The notes: a model not told the origin generated them from the letters alone. 64,000 bases of DNA from Hymenobacter mellowenesis (GCF_030581005.1 NZ_JAUQSX010000002.1:248001-312000); one strand, 5' to 3'. Counted from the stretch's first letter, positions 18,226 to 27,865 are shown. Translations and numbers: made by a program.

Positions 18226-18948
18226 CTAATCCCGCTTTACAAACACCAGCCAGTTCGATTGGCGGGCCGTGTCGGTGCGGCGGTGGCCCAGCTTCACCAC
18301 TTGGCTGCCGGTTTTGTACCAGCCCTCGTCCCAGCCGCCCATATCCAGATACAGGGCCTGGCGGGCGCCCAGCTCCACCAGGTCGTCGGCAAAATGCTGC
18401 ATGGTCAGCTCATCAGACGTACTCTCCACCACCACCAACCGGTGGCCCGCCAGCTCCATCAGGGCCCGGCGCTGGAAAACAGCCCCTCCTTCGGTGCGCA
18501 GGTTCCGGCCCTCAAATACCAGCAGCTCCTGCAGCATCAAGGTGCCCTGGTGGCGGCGCACGCGCTCCAGCTCCGCGCGGGCCGGCGCCTGGCCCATGGG
18601 AATCCGGGCAATGCTGAGCGAGTCGCCCACCAGCGTGAGCACGCCGTCCAGAAACCCCACTTTGGCCCGGGTCTGCCGCACCCGGCCGCTGCTCACCAGC
18701 AGGTCGAGGGGCTGGCCGGTGTCCAAATCGGTGTAGGCCGCGGCCACGCTCAGCTGGTAGCGGCCGTCGGCCACGTCCGGCCGCGTGGTCATCACCCGCA
18801 CGGCCAGGCCCTGAGGATGAAACAGGGTGTATTGATGGCCATCGGTGGTGGTTTTGCCTTCTACCCGCACCTCCGGCGCGGAGCTTGAGGAACAGGCGCC
18901 CAAGACCACCAGCAACCAGACCATGATGATATTGCGCATTACGTTCAT
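18226..18948 (-). CDS. Lipoprotein, possible phosphodiester-glycosidase-like fold
   Basis: Protein of 240 residues from ATG 18948, starting with a lipoprotein signal peptide (VVLGAC lipobox). The C-terminal part (RRALMELAGHRLVVVES, then ALYLDMGGWDEGWY) resembles the NAGPA/DUF2233 phosphodiester-glycosidase family, in which an LDGG stretch near the C-terminus is conserved, but the match is partial and DGG is replaced by DMGG. Function should be treated as unassigned. An alternative start is ATG 18939. Anchored to a membrane on the periplasmic or surface side. Confidence 0.6.
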   Translation of the reverse strand: MNVMRNIIMVWLLVVLGACSSSSAPEVRVEGKTTTDGHQYTLFHPQGLAVRVMTTRPDVADGRYQLSVAAAYTDLDTGQPLDLLVSSGRVRQTRAKVGFLDGVLTLVGDSLSIARIPMGQAPARAELERVRRHQGTLMLQELLVFEGRNLRTEGGAVFQRRALMELAGHRLVVVESTSDELTMQHFADDLVELGARQALYLDMGGWDEGWYKTGSQVVKLGHRRTDTARQSNWLVFVKRD

Positions 18949-19163
18949 TGAGGCTACAATCTGACAGGATATGAGAACGATTTTTATAGCGTATGCAGCA
19001 GGATTGAATGACAAGTAACGAGTTGGTGAGGTGATTTAGCCTTTGCTTAGAACAGGGCTTATTAAAAATGCCAGGTGGAATTGAACTTTTTGGTTCAGTA
19101 TTTGCGCGTCTAATTCTGCTCTATGAGGTTCTTTTCCTGCTATATCTTAAATCTTGTCTTCAC

Positions 19164-19700
19164 ATGCAGAAATTCTTATTCACAACTTGTTCTTGCCTGA
19201 CGATTTTTTTCAGTGCCTGTAGTACCGACGAGCCCGCACCGGCTGTACCCTACAAATTTCCGGTTATTGAAGTAGAACTGACTCAAGTGGGCAACATGCC
19301 TTATGTCGGTGAGGCGCGTTGCGGTCGCCTTGGGCCTGTGGACGTTAGTGGCCTTGTGGCCGGAACCAGTCAATATCCCACCTTGGATGCCGCTTCCAAA
19401 GCATTGCCGGTGAAAACTTTTCGACCGGGCAAGCAACGATTCAATCTCGGACCAATGGACGTCGGAAATGTCGTCGGTTTGATGGTATACTACCGGGGAG
19501 CTGGTGGCCCTGGAGTTGCGCCGCCGGCTGCAGGCCAGTATTTGGAGGGGGAAGTATTTGCAGATGGGAGAAGTTTGGGCACGGTGCGGCTTGACCAACA
19601 AATCTTTAGAATGCCCCTTACGTGCTACCGATTTGCCGACGGTAACGATATCAATATCTACAATGCTGGTTGTTTAGTTATTAAGCCCTCTCTGCCATAA
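19164..19700 (+). CDS. Hypothetical lipoprotein
   Basis: Protein of 178 residues starting MQKFLFTTC with a lipoprotein signal peptide (FFSAC lipobox near residue 18). The mature part is predicted beta-rich and contains a glycine/proline/alanine segment (GAGGPGVAPPAAG). I recognise no domain. The ATG at 19164 was chosen over a far upstream in-frame ATG at 19068 because the signal peptide begins there. Base composition is lower in GC than neighbouring core genes. The flanks (18949-19163 and 19701-19913) contain no gene I can support. Confidence 0.65.
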   Translation: MQKFLFTTCSCLTIFFSACSTDEPAPAVPYKFPVIEVELTQVGNMPYVGEARCGRLGPVDVSGLVAGTSQYPTLDAASKALPVKTFRPGKQRFNLGPMDVGNVVGLMVYYRGAGGPGVAPPAAGQYLEGEVFADGRSLGTVRLDQQIFRMPLTCYRFADGNDINIYNAGCLVIKPSLP

Positions 19701-19913
19701 CAGCCTTGGCTTCCCAAAGCCGCCAGTTCAAATCGCACCCTCTATGCGAAGTAGCAAATGGCTGGCGCAACTACCAAGTTGCCCTTCGTCAGAACCTGCT
19801 TAAACGGTGGGGCGCGGGAGAAGCCGGCGCAACCTGATTGCCACCCGCGCATGAGTGCATAAACCTCTGCTAGGTGATTTGTAATCAGGCCAATACTATC
19901 TCATTGAGCGGGG

Positions 19914-20504
19914 TTAAGTGGCCACTGGCTCAATGCCTTGCTGGTCCTTTTTGAGCACCGGCTGCCGGGCCTTTCCCTTAGGGCGGCCCTTGCGGAAGGT
20001 GATGGTCCAGATGCTGTCGTAGTCATCGTCGGGCCACTGCTGGGGCTCTGCGATGCCCAGGGCCTCGGCAATTTTCACAATGTTGTGGTGCTCCCACACC
20101 AGTAGCACGGTGCCGCGGCGGCGGCGCAGCTCTTTCACGAGGCCCTTTATTTCATCGGGCGCATAGTCACTGTTGATGGTTAGGTTGTGCTGCACGGCGT
20201 AGGGCAGCACGGTTTGCATCATCCGCACGCGGGTGGTCTGGTCCTTGTCGGTGCCAATGCACGGCACGTAGGTGAAGTCCGGCGGCCGGGGCATCACCTT
20301 GTTAAGAATGTCGGGCAGGGCCAGCGCCCGCTCAAAGCCCTTCGCCGACAGGTTATCGCCCTCCGTCGGCTTCTCGCCGTGCCGGATAATCACAATTCGC
20401 AGCAGCGGACCCTTGGGCACCGGCGGCGCCTTGGGATGCACCGGGTTGAGATGGTAGAGCAAAAACAGCTTAGTCCTGTCTAATTCGGTAAAATGGGATA
20501 TCAT
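19914..20504 (-). CDS. Histidine phosphatase-family protein
   Basis: Protein of 196 residues. VIIRHGEKP (Arg41-His42-Gly43-Glu44) is the phosphohistidine motif of the branch 1 histidine phosphatases, and VWEHHNIVKIAEALG near residue 138 supplies the second catalytic histidine. The body is close to the minimum size of the fold. The C-terminal tail is basic (RKGRPKGKARQPVLKKDQ). Substrate unknown; proteins of this size act on small phosphoesters or phosphohistidine proteins. Cytosolic; a short hydrophobic patch (KLFLLYHL) is near the N-terminus. Confidence 0.75.
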   Translation of the reverse strand: MISHFTELDRTKLFLLYHLNPVHPKAPPVPKGPLLRIVIIRHGEKPTEGDNLSAKGFERALALPDILNKVMPRPPDFTYVPCIGTDKDQTTRVRMMQTVLPYAVQHNLTINSDYAPDEIKGLVKELRRRRGTVLLVWEHHNIVKIAEALGIAEPQQWPDDDYDSIWTITFRKGRPKGKARQPVLKKDQQGIEPVAT

Positions 20505-20709
20505 AAAGCAAAAGCCGTGATAAAAAGCTGGAATCAGGCAAAGTCCGCCCGGTTCCGGAACGAGCTTCTACGGCATATCAGCCAGGCAGGTGCAGGATTG
20601 CAATCGGGCCTTGACCAAGTGTGTTTATAATTGATGAAAGCAGCGCCTGGCCAACCTGCATGGGCGGTATGCCCGCCCGAGGCGGGGAAGGCATGAAACA
20701 AACAAAAGG

Positions 20710-21459
20710 CTATTGCGACAGGCTCCGCGTCACGTTGCCCTGTGCATCCAAGAAGTTGAGTTTGGCCACGCCGTTCGAATCCACCAGCAATTGCAGGCGG
20801 GGCTTGCCCAGGCGGTCGGAGAGGGACACCAGGGCCGTTTTGCTCTCGTTCTTGCCCACAAACACGCGTTGCGCAAAGGCCTTCTGGCCCGGGCGGGGCT
20901 CCATTATTTTTTGCAGCAAGGCCTCTTTGGCCGGACCGTCGGGTAGTTGCTGGGCTTTCTTATAGTCGACGCGCCAGTCCCAGAAGGCCGGGGTTTTCTG
21001 CCAGTCGTCGATGTGCAGCCCGGTGTTTTGGTCGCCGTTGTCGTCCTGGTAGCTCAGGTACAGCACCTGGTTCTGGTTGTACTGGTCGAACGACAGGTGC
21101 CCGGTGGCGCTGTAGTAGCCTTTCTCATCCTTGTGGCCCCGGAAAACCAGGCCGCCGTTCTCGGTGCCCTCGTCGTTGTAGAAAATAAGCCCCGGCCGAT
21201 TGCCGCCCGGCACCGGCGGGTTATACGGCTTGCCGTGTTCCAGCAACCCCGGCGAGCGGCTTTGGTTGGCTATCACCAGACGCAGCCGCCCGTCGCTTTC
21301 CAGCACGTTAATGCGCTCCACCGAAATTTCCTTGAAGCGCGTGGTGTCATCCTTGGTGAATGCCACCAGTCCGACCGCTCCCAGCAGCAAGGTTAAGATG
21401 CCCGACTGCCATTTCAGGCGGGTTATTTCTTTCTGCATTTTGGCAAGCTGCTCTTCCAT
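20710..21459 (-). CDS. Conserved hypothetical membrane-anchored protein
   Basis: Protein of 249 residues from ATG 21459; a TTG start at 21495 would add 12 residues. It starts with a short coiled-coil-like segment (EEQLAKMQKEITRLKW), one membrane helix (GILTLLLGAVGLVAF, residues ~22-36), then a beta-rich soluble domain with repeated strands such as LRLVIANQ, GLIFYND, GGLVFRG and SKTALVSL. The repeated L-x-D/N-x-NG pattern looks like a beta-helix or beta-sandwich. I do not recognise the family. No terminator is evident; 20505-20709 holds only a short GC-rich hairpin near 20660-20690. Confidence 0.65.
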   Translation of the reverse strand: MEEQLAKMQKEITRLKWQSGILTLLLGAVGLVAFTKDDTTRFKEISVERINVLESDGRLRLVIANQSRSPGLLEHGKPYNPPVPGGNRPGLIFYNDEGTENGGLVFRGHKDEKGYYSATGHLSFDQYNQNQVLYLSYQDDNGDQNTGLHIDDWQKTPAFWDWRVDYKKAQQLPDGPAKEALLQKIMEPRPGQKAFAQRVFVGKNESKTALVSLSDRLGKPRLQLLVDSNGVAKLNFLDAQGNVTRSLSQ

Positions 21460-21584
21460 CGTGGCACTGTCGAATAGGGATTTGATGAGCGCCAAAGTTA
21501 GTGCGCACCCCTCACCACCGCTACCGAAGCTGCGCGTGTCTTAAATGACGTGCCCGCCCAGCCCCCAGGCTCCCGCCCCGTGCT

Positions 21585-21640
21585 CTTGGCGCGCGCCTCT
21601 CAACGCCGCTAAGGAAGCTGGGCGTGTCTGTGAGTTGCGC
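21585..21640. repeat. Imperfect direct repeat, downstream of fic
   Basis: A ~55-base segment beginning CTTGGCGC and containing CTCAACG, AAGGAAGCT, GTGTCT and GAGTTGCGC in the same order as at 22791-22842. The two copies bracket the fic gene in the same orientation. Confidence 0.65.
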
Positions 21641-21671
21641 TGCTGGCGCCCTTCGACGCGCGTTGAATGAA

Positions 21672-22712
21672 TCAGCTCACGTAATAAATGGTAGCCCGCC
21701 CTTGGCCTTCCTTCGTAATACGATGCTGCCCCAGCAAGTCGGCCAGCATGCGCTTGACGGTGGGAGAGGGAATGCCCAACTTCTCGGCTATCTGGCCCGA
21801 TTTGCAGCCGGGATAATTGCCAATAAAAGCCAGCACTGCCTTTTCACGCGGCGACGACTGCGTTTCCGTTTCGCGCACCGTCAGCTTCTGCAGTAATTGC
21901 TGCTGCACCTTCAGCAGCGCATCAAAAAAGAAGGATATCCACGACGAGACGTTTTCGCCCGGCCGCTGCGACTGGCACTTTTGCAGTTCGCGGTAATATT
22001 CCGTTTTACGGCTCTCAATTTCGTGCTCCAGACTCACGTATTGAATCCAGACGTAGCCGTTCTGAAGCAGGAGCAGGGTGGCTAGCAGCCGGCTCAGCCG
22101 GCCGTTGCCATCCTGAAACGGGTGGATGCTCACAAAATCGTAGCAGAACAATGCGCACTTCACCAGTGGGTGCGTGGCCGTGTCGGCATGGTACCAGGCC
22201 ACCAGCGCGCGCATAGCATCCTCGGTGGCAAAGCCCGGCGCAGTAGTCTGAAAAATCAGCTGCTTGGTGCCGTCGGGCAGCGTGGCTTCCACGGCGTTGG
22301 AGTGCTGCTTGTAGTTACCCCGGTGCCAGTCGTCTTTGCGGCTGAACCGCAACAGCTGGTTGTGCAGTCCTTTAATGCTGTTTTCAGAAATATCAATGTC
22401 GGCGTAAGACTCCGCAATCAAATCCAGCACCTGAAAGTAGCCCACCACTTCCTGCGAATCCCGGTCTTCCAGCTTGGTGATGTCCGTGTTGCGCAGCAGC
22501 ACTTCCACCTCCGCGTCGCTCATCCGCGAGCCCTCAATGCGCGTCGAAGCGCCCACGCTCCGCACCGTGGCAATGGCTTTTAGCTGCTTCAGCGTCTGTC
22601 CCTCGCGCCGCTCAATGGCCGACCAGCTAGCATCAAACCGGTCGAGCTTGCTCACCACCGCCAGTAAGGCCCAATCCAGCGTCACTTCTACCGTATGCAC
22701 GCGCTCTATCAT
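21672..22712 (-). CDS. Fic-family protein (probable AMP transferase), class II
   Basis: Protein of 346 residues. The Fic active-site motif HPFQDGNGRLSR is at residues 197-208, with catalytic His197. An N-terminal inhibitory motif STRIEG (residues 56-61) matches the (S/T)xxxE(G/N) pattern, so the enzyme should be autoinhibited in cis. The C-terminal ~60 residues form a winged helix (GQIAEKLGIPSPTVKRMLADL), consistent with DNA binding. Fic enzymes usually transfer AMP to a protein hydroxyl; the target is unknown. The ATG at 22712 is preferred to an upstream 22814 codon because a -7-like element and an operator-like array lie between them. Flanking direct repeats suggest acquisition as a unit. 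Confidence 0.9.
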   Translation of the reverse strand: MIERVHTVEVTLDWALLAVVSKLDRFDASWSAIERREGQTLKQLKAIATVRSVGASTRIEGSRMSDAEVEVLLRNTDITKLEDRDSQEVVGYFQVLDLIAESYADIDISENSIKGLHNQLLRFSRKDDWHRGNYKQHSNAVEATLPDGTKQLIFQTTAPGFATEDAMRALVAWYHADTATHPLVKCALFCYDFVSIHPFQDGNGRLSRLLATLLLLQNGYVWIQYVSLEHEIESRKTEYYRELQKCQSQRPGENVSSWISFFFDALLKVQQQLLQKLTVRETETQSSPREKAVLAFIGNYPGCKSGQIAEKLGIPSPTVKRMLADLLGQHRITKEGQGRATIYYVS

Positions 22713-22716
22713 ACCG

Positions 22717-22724
22717 CGAAGATA
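22717..22724 (-). promoter_or_regulatory. Putative -7 element of fic
   Basis: TATCTTCG on the minus strand, separated by only four bases from the fic ATG, which would give a leaderless or nearly leaderless message. It lies directly beside the four-copy repeat array. Confidence 0.35.
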
Positions 22725-22730
22725 AGCGCC

Positions 22731-22772
22731 CGTGATACGATTTGATACGATTCGAGACGATGCTGATACGAT
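22731..22772 (-). promoter_or_regulatory. Operator-like tandem array upstream of fic
   Basis: Four copies of a ~10-base unit, TGATACGAT, TGATACGAT, CGAGACGAT and TGATACGAT, spaced about one helical turn apart and starting 18 bases before the fic ATG. Repeats on the same helix face next to a start codon suggest cooperative binding of a regulator, possibly the winged helix of the Fic protein itself (inference). Confidence 0.6.
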
Positions 22773-22790
22773 AGGCCCCGCCCCAGTGAC

Positions 22791-22842
22791 CTTGGCGCCA
22801 CTCAACGACGCCAAGGAAGCTTAGTGTGTCTTGGAGTTGCGC
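22791..22842. repeat. Imperfect direct repeat, upstream of fic
   Basis: Partner of the segment at 21585-21640, same orientation, with roughly 80% matching bases by eye after one small gap. Together they bracket fic with its promoter and operator-like array. Confidence 0.65.
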
Positions 22843-22860
22843 CCAGCAAGGGTAGTTCCG

Positions 22861-23391
22861 TTACGCATTTCTCTTCGATTCGTAAGCAGCTACAAGAGTT
22901 GTAGAATCAACAATAGAAGACTTAATGGACGGCTCTAAATTCTCTATTAATTCATCCTCTGATTTAATGAAGTTGAGAAAACAGAGCATGCTTTCATGAT
23001 TGATATAATTAACAATCAAACGCTCTTTACTAAAAAAGCAAAGCTGGTCAAACTCGTAGTAATCATTAAAACGCTTGTTTTTAAAGCTATGAACTGCAAA
23101 ATCGTATTCTAACAAATTCGCTTTACAAGTTTCATTAAGCTGAAATTTGCAAACTATATCATCTTCAACTTCAGCAAGACCAATGATATTCAGTTCCCAA
23201 TTACTGAAATAAGTCAAGCCGTCGGGAAACAAATCAGCTTTTTTAGAAACACCCATAAAGGCAAAACTGTCAGCCAACTTGAAAATTAGATTGTTCAGAA
23301 TGCTCTGCCAAATTTCGTCTGTGATGAAATCATATGATGGGTAATCTGGCCCGCTAAGGTCAAGATTGTTTAAGAAGACTTTGTTGTACAT
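22861..23391 (-). CDS. AT-rich hypothetical protein (accessory)
   Basis: Protein of 176 residues from ATG 23391, two bases after the preceding gene's stop codon, so the two are almost certainly translated from one message. It is rich in Asn, Phe, Tyr and acidic residues and its DNA is visibly AT-rich compared with all neighbours, which points to transfer. There is no signal peptide or membrane helix. I do not recognise it; the size, composition and partnering are like those of immunity proteins, but that is a guess. An overlapping upstream ATG at 23418 is possible. Confidence 0.65.
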   Translation of the reverse strand: MYNKVFLNNLDLSGPDYPSYDFITDEIWQSILNNLIFKLADSFAFMGVSKKADLFPDGLTYFSNWELNIIGLAEVEDDIVCKFQLNETCKANLLEYDFAVHSFKNKRFNDYYEFDQLCFFSKERLIVNYINHESMLCFLNFIKSEDELIENLEPSIKSSIVDSTTLVAAYESKRNA

Positions 23392-23393
23392 GC

Positions 23394-23801
23394 TTATAAC
23401 AACTGAAGTTTTTCCCATGCCACAGCACCCAAAGCTGCAATCCGAATCCATTCAGGGTCATTCAGGATTGCCGCGTCATCATAATCATCGTTTCCTGGGG
23501 AATTGTAGCTGTCTAAAGCAGTATGCCATTCAATTACAGCATCTTTTTCCTGCTTACTCACATAGCCATTCTCCACAAACTGATTGTAGCTCATGCCACA
23601 AAGCAGGTCATCGAAATAGCAGCACATAAACTCAACGAACGTATAATGTACGCTCGGTTTTTCTGCGTCTAGCCAAGTTTTGCGTTGGTGGTCGAGTGAG
23701 GTTAGTTCTTCAATTGAATATTTCCACCTCACTCGCCACAACGCTAACAATTCCTCATCAGAAACTGAATCTGATGGGCTTGAAGAATCTTCGGCAGCCA
23801 T
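23394..23801 (-). CDS. Hypothetical acidic protein (accessory)
   Basis: Protein of 135 residues, acidic, with several tryptophans (ALWRVRWKY, VIEWHTALD, DPEWIRIAA) and no signal peptide or membrane helix. It begins five bases after the icmF stop codon on the same strand, with no terminator between, and is followed after two bases by another AT-rich gene. I do not recognise a domain. The pair may be an inserted module that uses icmF transcription. Confidence 0.65.
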   Translation of the reverse strand: MAAEDSSSPSDSVSDEELLALWRVRWKYSIEELTSLDHQRKTWLDAEKPSVHYTFVEFMCCYFDDLLCGMSYNQFVENGYVSKQEKDAVIEWHTALDSYNSPGNDDYDDAAILNDPEWIRIAALGAVAWEKLQLL

Positions 23802-23806
23802 CGGAA

Positions 23807-26800
23807 TTACATATTCCGCCGGTACTGCCCGCCGACCTCAAACAGCGCGTTGGTAATCTGGCCGAGCGAGCAGTATTTCACCGTTTCCATCAGCTCCTCG
23901 AACAGGTTTTCGTTGCGCACGGCCACTTGTTGCAGGCGCTTGAGGCGGGTTTCGGTTTGGTCGGCGTTGCGGGCGTGCAGGATGTTGAGCATCTCGATTT
24001 GGTACTGCTTTTCCTCCTCCGTGGCGCGGATGACTTCGGCCGGCACCACCGTGGGCGAGCCCTTCGACGAGAGGAAGGTATTCACCCCGATGATGGGGTA
24101 CTCGCCGGTGTGCTTCAGCATCTCGTAGTGCATGCTTTCCTCCTGGATTTTGCCGCGCTGGTACATGGTTTCCATGGCCCCGAGCACGCCGCCGCGCTCC
24201 GTGATGCGGTCGAATTCGAGCAGCACCGCCTCTTCCACCAGGTCGGTCAGCTCCTCGATGATGAAGGAGCCTTGCAGCGGGTTCTCGTTCTTGGCCAGGC
24301 CCAGCTCGCGGTTGATGATGAGCTGAATGGCCATGGCCCGGCGCACCGATTCCTCGGTGGGCGTGGTGATGGCCTCGTCGTAGGCATTCGTGTGCAGGGA
24401 GTTGCAGTTGTCGTAGATGGCGTACAGCGCCTGCAACGTGGTGCGGATGTCGTTGAAGTCGATTTCCTGCGCGTGCAGGCTGCGGCCCGAGGTCTGGATG
24501 TGGTATTTCAGCATCTGGCTGCGGGCGTCGGCGCCGTACTTCAGCTTCATGGCCTTGGCCCAGATGCGGCGCGCCACCCGCCCAATCACGGCGTACTCCG
24601 GGTCGATGCCGTTGGAGAAGAAGAAGCTCAGGTTCGGCGCGAAGTCGTTCACGCTCATGCCCCGGCTCACGTAATATTCCACGAACGTGAAGCCGTTGCT
24701 CAGCGTCAGGGCTAGCTGCGTGATGGGGTTGGCGCCCGCCTCGGCAATGTGGTAGCCCGAAATTGACACCGAGTAGAAGTTGCGCACCGCGTGCCGGATG
24801 AAGTATTCCTGCACGTCGCCCATCAGGCGCAGCGCAAACTCGGTGCTGAAAATGCAGGTATTCTGGGCCTGGTCTTCCTTCAGGATGTCGGCCTGCACGG
24901 TGCCGCGCACCTGCGTCAGCGTCCGGGCCTTGATGGTGGCGTACACGTCGGCGGGCAGCACGTCTTCGCCCGTCACGCCGAGCAGCAGCAGGCCCAGGCC
25001 GTCGTTGCCGGCCGGCAGCTCGCCCTGGTAGCGGGGGCGGGCCACGTTTTTGGCCTGATAAAGCTGGTCGATTTTGGCTTCCACCTCCGCTTCCAGTCCT
25101 TGCTCTTTGATGTAGAGCTCGCACTGCTGGTCGATGGCCGCGTTCATGAAAAACGCCGCCAGCGTGGCCGCCGGCCCGTTGATGGTCATCGACACTGACG
25201 TGCTGGGGTTGGCCAGGTTGAAGCCCGAATACAGCTTCTTGGCGTCGTCGAGGCAGCAGATGCTCACGCCCGCGTTGCCGATTTTGCCATAAATATCGGG
25301 CCGGTGGTCGGGGTCCTCGCCGTAGAGCGTCACCGAGTCAAAAGCCGTGCTCAACCGCTTGGCCGGCAGGCCCATGCTCACGTAGTGGAAGCGGCGGTTG
25401 GTGCGCTCCGGCCCGCCCTCGCCGGCAAACATGCGCGTAGGGTCCTCGCCCTCGCGCTTGAAGGGGAACACGCCGGCCGTGTAGGGAAATTCGCCGGGGA
25501 AATTCTCCTGCATGGCCCAGCGCAACCGGTCGCCCCAGCCCGAGTAGCGCGGCACCGCCACCTTCGGAATGTCGTTGCCCGACAGCGACTTGGTGTGCGT
25601 CTTCACCCGGATTTCCTTGCCGCGCACCGAGTACACGTACTCCGGATTCCGGTAGTTCTGCAAGGTGCTTTCCCAGTTTTCCAGAATGGCCTGGCTGTCG
25701 GCATCGAGCCGGCGGAGCTGCGTCTGCTTGTTCTTGGTGAATTCCTCCACCATGCTGTCGGAGCTCTTTTTCTCGTCGCGGTAGTGCTCCTCCAGCTTCG
25801 CAAACGCGCCGGCCACTTCCGCAATCTGGGCTTGCTCGCGCACGCGCTGGTCGTAGGCGCGGTTGGTTTCGGCAATCTCGGAGAGATAGCGCGTGCGGTG
25901 CGGTGGGATGATGTAAATCTTCTCCGAATCCTCGGCGCTGGTTTCCAGGTGCGAGGCAAAGGTGGCGCCGGTCTTGGTTTCCAGCATCTTGAGCACCGCC
26001 CGGTACAGCCGGTTCATGCCCGGGTCGTTGAACTGCGAGGCAATCGTGCCAAACACCGGCATCTGGTCCGTGGGCGTGTCCCAGAGGCCGTGGTTGCGCT
26101 GGTACTGCTTACGCACGTCGCGCAAGGCATCCAGCGCCCCGCGCTTGTCAAACTTGTTCAGCGCAATTACATCGGCGAAATCGAGCATGTCGATTTTTTC
26201 CAGCTGCGTGGCCGCGCCGTACTCCGGCGTCATCACATACAGGCTGGCGTCGGAGTGTTCGATGATTTCGGTATCAGACTGTCCGATACCAGAGGTTTCG
26301 AGAATGATGAGGTCGTAGTTGGCGGCGCGCACCACATCCACCGCATCCTGCACGTAGCGGCTCAGCGCCAAATTGCTCTGTCGCGTGGCCAGGCTGCGCA
26401 TGTACACCCGCGGCGAGTTGATGGCGTTCATGCGAATGCGGTCGCCGAGCAGCGCGCCGCCCGTCTTGCGCTTGCTGGGGTCGACGGAGATAATGGCAAT
26501 GGTCTTCTCCGGAAAGTCCATCAAAAACCGCCGCACCAACTCATCCACTAGCGACGACTTGCCCGCGCCGCCCGTGCCGGTGATGCCAAGAATAGGAGCG
26601 GAGTGCCCCGCTTTAAGGGACTGGTTCTGGCTATTCTCGCTCAGCTGAAACTCCGAAACCAGCTGCGACTTCACCCGCTCAAACTCCTCGGGGAAGTTCT
26701 CGGCGGCGGAAATTAGGCGCCCGATGCTGCGGGCGTCTTTCTCCTTCACGTGACCAGCTTCGCCGTTCAGGTTCTCACCCGTCGGGAAGTCCGCACTTTC

Positions 26801-27226
26801 CAGCAAGTCGTTAATCATGCCCTGCAAGCCCATCGCGCGGCCATCGTCGGGCGAGTAGATGCGGGTGATGCCGTAGCCCATCAGCTCGGCAATCTCGGTG
26901 GGCAGAATCACGCCGCCGCCGCCGCCGAAGATTTTGATGTGGCCCGCGCCGCGCTCCTTCAGCAGGTCGTGCATGTACTTGAAGTACTCGTTGTGCCCGC
27001 CCTGGTAGCTGGTAATGGCAATGGCCTGCGCATCCTCCTGAATGGCGCAATCCACGATTTCCTGCACCGAGCGGTTGTGCCCGAGGTGAATCACCTCCGC
27101 GCCGCTGCTCTGAATAATGCGGCGCATGATGTTAATAGCGGCATCGTGGCCATCAAACAAAGCGGCAGCGGTGACAATGCGAACGTGGTTCTTCGGTTTG
27201 TAGGGCGCGGTGGGAGAAGGATGCAT
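23807..27226 (-). CDS. icmF: Fused isobutyryl-CoA mutase IcmF
   Basis: Protein of 1,139 residues joining three parts. Residues ~13-145 are a B12-binding domain with DGHDAA (His27 is the lower cobalt ligand). Residues ~205-430 form a MeaB-like G-protein chaperone with the P-loop [12 protein letters not shown] (214-225) and NKFDKRGA (G4). The rest is the acyl-CoA mutase TIM barrel. IcmF interconverts isobutyryl-CoA and n-butyryl-CoA (and related pairs) using adenosylcobalamin, with the G domain guarding cofactor loading. The order B12-G-mutase distinguishes it from methylmalonyl-CoA mutase subunits. A minus-strand TACCTTCG at 27282-27289 is the likely -7 element. Confidence 0.93.
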   Translation of the reverse strand: MHPSPTAPYKPKNHVRIVTAAALFDGHDAAINIMRRIIQSSGAEVIHLGHNRSVQEIVDCAIQEDAQAIAITSYQGGHNEYFKYMHDLLKERGAGHIKIFGGGGGVILPTEIAELMGYGITRIYSPDDGRAMGLQGMINDLLESADFPTGENLNGEAGHVKEKDARSIGRLISAAENFPEEFERVKSQLVSEFQLSENSQNQSLKAGHSAPILGITGTGGAGKSSLVDELVRRFLMDFPEKTIAIISVDPSKRKTGGALLGDRIRMNAINSPRVYMRSLATRQSNLALSRYVQDAVDVVRAANYDLIILETSGIGQSDTEIIEHSDASLYVMTPEYGAATQLEKIDMLDFADVIALNKFDKRGALDALRDVRKQYQRNHGLWDTPTDQMPVFGTIASQFNDPGMNRLYRAVLKMLETKTGATFASHLETSAEDSEKIYIIPPHRTRYLSEIAETNRAYDQRVREQAQIAEVAGAFAKLEEHYRDEKKSSDSMVEEFTKNKQTQLRRLDADSQAILENWESTLQNYRNPEYVYSVRGKEIRVKTHTKSLSGNDIPKVAVPRYSGWGDRLRWAMQENFPGEFPYTAGVFPFKREGEDPTRMFAGEGGPERTNRRFHYVSMGLPAKRLSTAFDSVTLYGEDPDHRPDIYGKIGNAGVSICCLDDAKKLYSGFNLANPSTSVSMTINGPAATLAAFFMNAAIDQQCELYIKEQGLEAEVEAKIDQLYQAKNVARPRYQGELPAGNDGLGLLLLGVTGEDVLPADVYATIKARTLTQVRGTVQADILKEDQAQNTCIFSTEFALRLMGDVQEYFIRHAVRNFYSVSISGYHIAEAGANPITQLALTLSNGFTFVEYYVSRGMSVNDFAPNLSFFFSNGIDPEYAVIGRVARRIWAKAMKLKYGADARSQMLKYHIQTSGRSLHAQEIDFNDIRTTLQALYAIYDNCNSLHTNAYDEAITTPTEESVRRAMAIQLIINRELGLAKNENPLQGSFIIEELTDLVEEAVLLEFDRITERGGVLGAMETMYQRGKIQEESMHYEMLKHTGEYPIIGVNTFLSSKGSPTVVPAEVIRATEEEKQYQIEMLNILHARNADQTETRLKRLQQVAVRNENLFEELMETVKYCSLGQITNALFEVGGQYRRNM

Positions 27227-27281
27227 AGGAGGGGAGTAGCGCGGACTTTTAGTTCGCGACCATAAGGGTGGAAATCGTAAG

Positions 27282-27289
27282 CGAAGGTA
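27282..27289 (-). promoter_or_regulatory. Putative -7 element of icmF
   Basis: TACCTTCG on the minus strand, 56 bases before the icmF start codon, identical to the elements before lepA and the DUF3500 gene. Confidence 0.4.
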
Positions 27290-27292
27290 CGA

Positions 27293-27324
27293 AAAACGCC
27301 CCGGCGGGGCGGCCGGGGCGTTTT
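27293..27324 (-). terminator. Terminator after GlcG/HbpS gene
   Basis: Perfect stem AAAACGCCCCGG / CCGGGGCGTTTT with a small GC loop, 22 bases after the stop of the heme-binding protein gene and before the icmF promoter. It separates these two transcription units. Confidence 0.85.
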
Positions 27325-27346
27325 GATATTACGAAGGTTGGGCAGC

Positions 27347-27754
27347 CTACTGCCCCTGAATGGCTTTCACGCCGGCTTCAGCCACGGCGTGGTCGTCCTC
27401 TACGGAACTGCCCGATACGCCAATTGCGCCAATCACGCGGTTGCCCGAGTCCATAATTGGCAGGCCGCCGGGGAAGGTGATGAGGCCGCCGTTGGAGTGC
27501 TCAATGTTGTAGAGCGAGCCGCCGGGCTGCGAAGCTTTGCCGAGGTCGCCGGTAGGCATGTCGAAGAAACGGGCCGTTTTGGCTTTCTTAATAGAAATAT
27601 CCAGCGAGCCCAGCCACGCGTCGTCCATCCGAACGAAAGCCGTCAGGTTGGCGCCGGCATCCACCACGGCAATATTCATTTTAACGCCCATTTCGAGGGC
27701 TTTGCGGTGTGCGGCCTGAATAGCGGCCTGTGCTTGTTCGAGGGTAATGCCCAT
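27347..27754 (-). CDS. GlcG/HbpS-family heme-binding-like protein
   Basis: Protein of 135 residues, starting [19 protein letters not shown]. The whole sequence fits the GlcG/HbpS (DUF336) fold: [17 protein letters not shown], a helix, then FPGGLPIM and [19 protein letters not shown]. Members bind heme or small acids and several are redox sensors or corrinoid-related accessory proteins; the role here is not fixed. ATG 27754 was chosen because similarity begins there; the open frame upstream is proline-rich shadow. It precedes icmF on the same strand but is separated by a terminator. Confidence 0.88.
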   Translation of the reverse strand: MGITLEQAQAAIQAAHRKALEMGVKMNIAVVDAGANLTAFVRMDDAWLGSLDISIKKAKTARFFDMPTGDLGKASQPGGSLYNIEHSNGGLITFPGGLPIMDSGNRVIGAIGVSGSSVEDDHAVAEAGVKAIQGQ

Positions 27755-27865
27755 GGTGGGGAAAGGGAAAAGAGTTTGAGAAGGGGCAGCAACAGCATGC
27801 CAACCCTTCTTAAACCCCGGCGGTAGTGGATAGGTTACGGGCTTACGGCACAACCCAACTCCCGC

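Noticed and set aside
19725..19760. tRNA-like T-loop (GTTCAAATC)
   Set aside because: No acceptor, D or T stem can be formed around it.
23838..25124. 428-residue minus-strand frame
   Set aside because: Out-of-frame reading within icmF; no recognisable domain and strongly biased composition.
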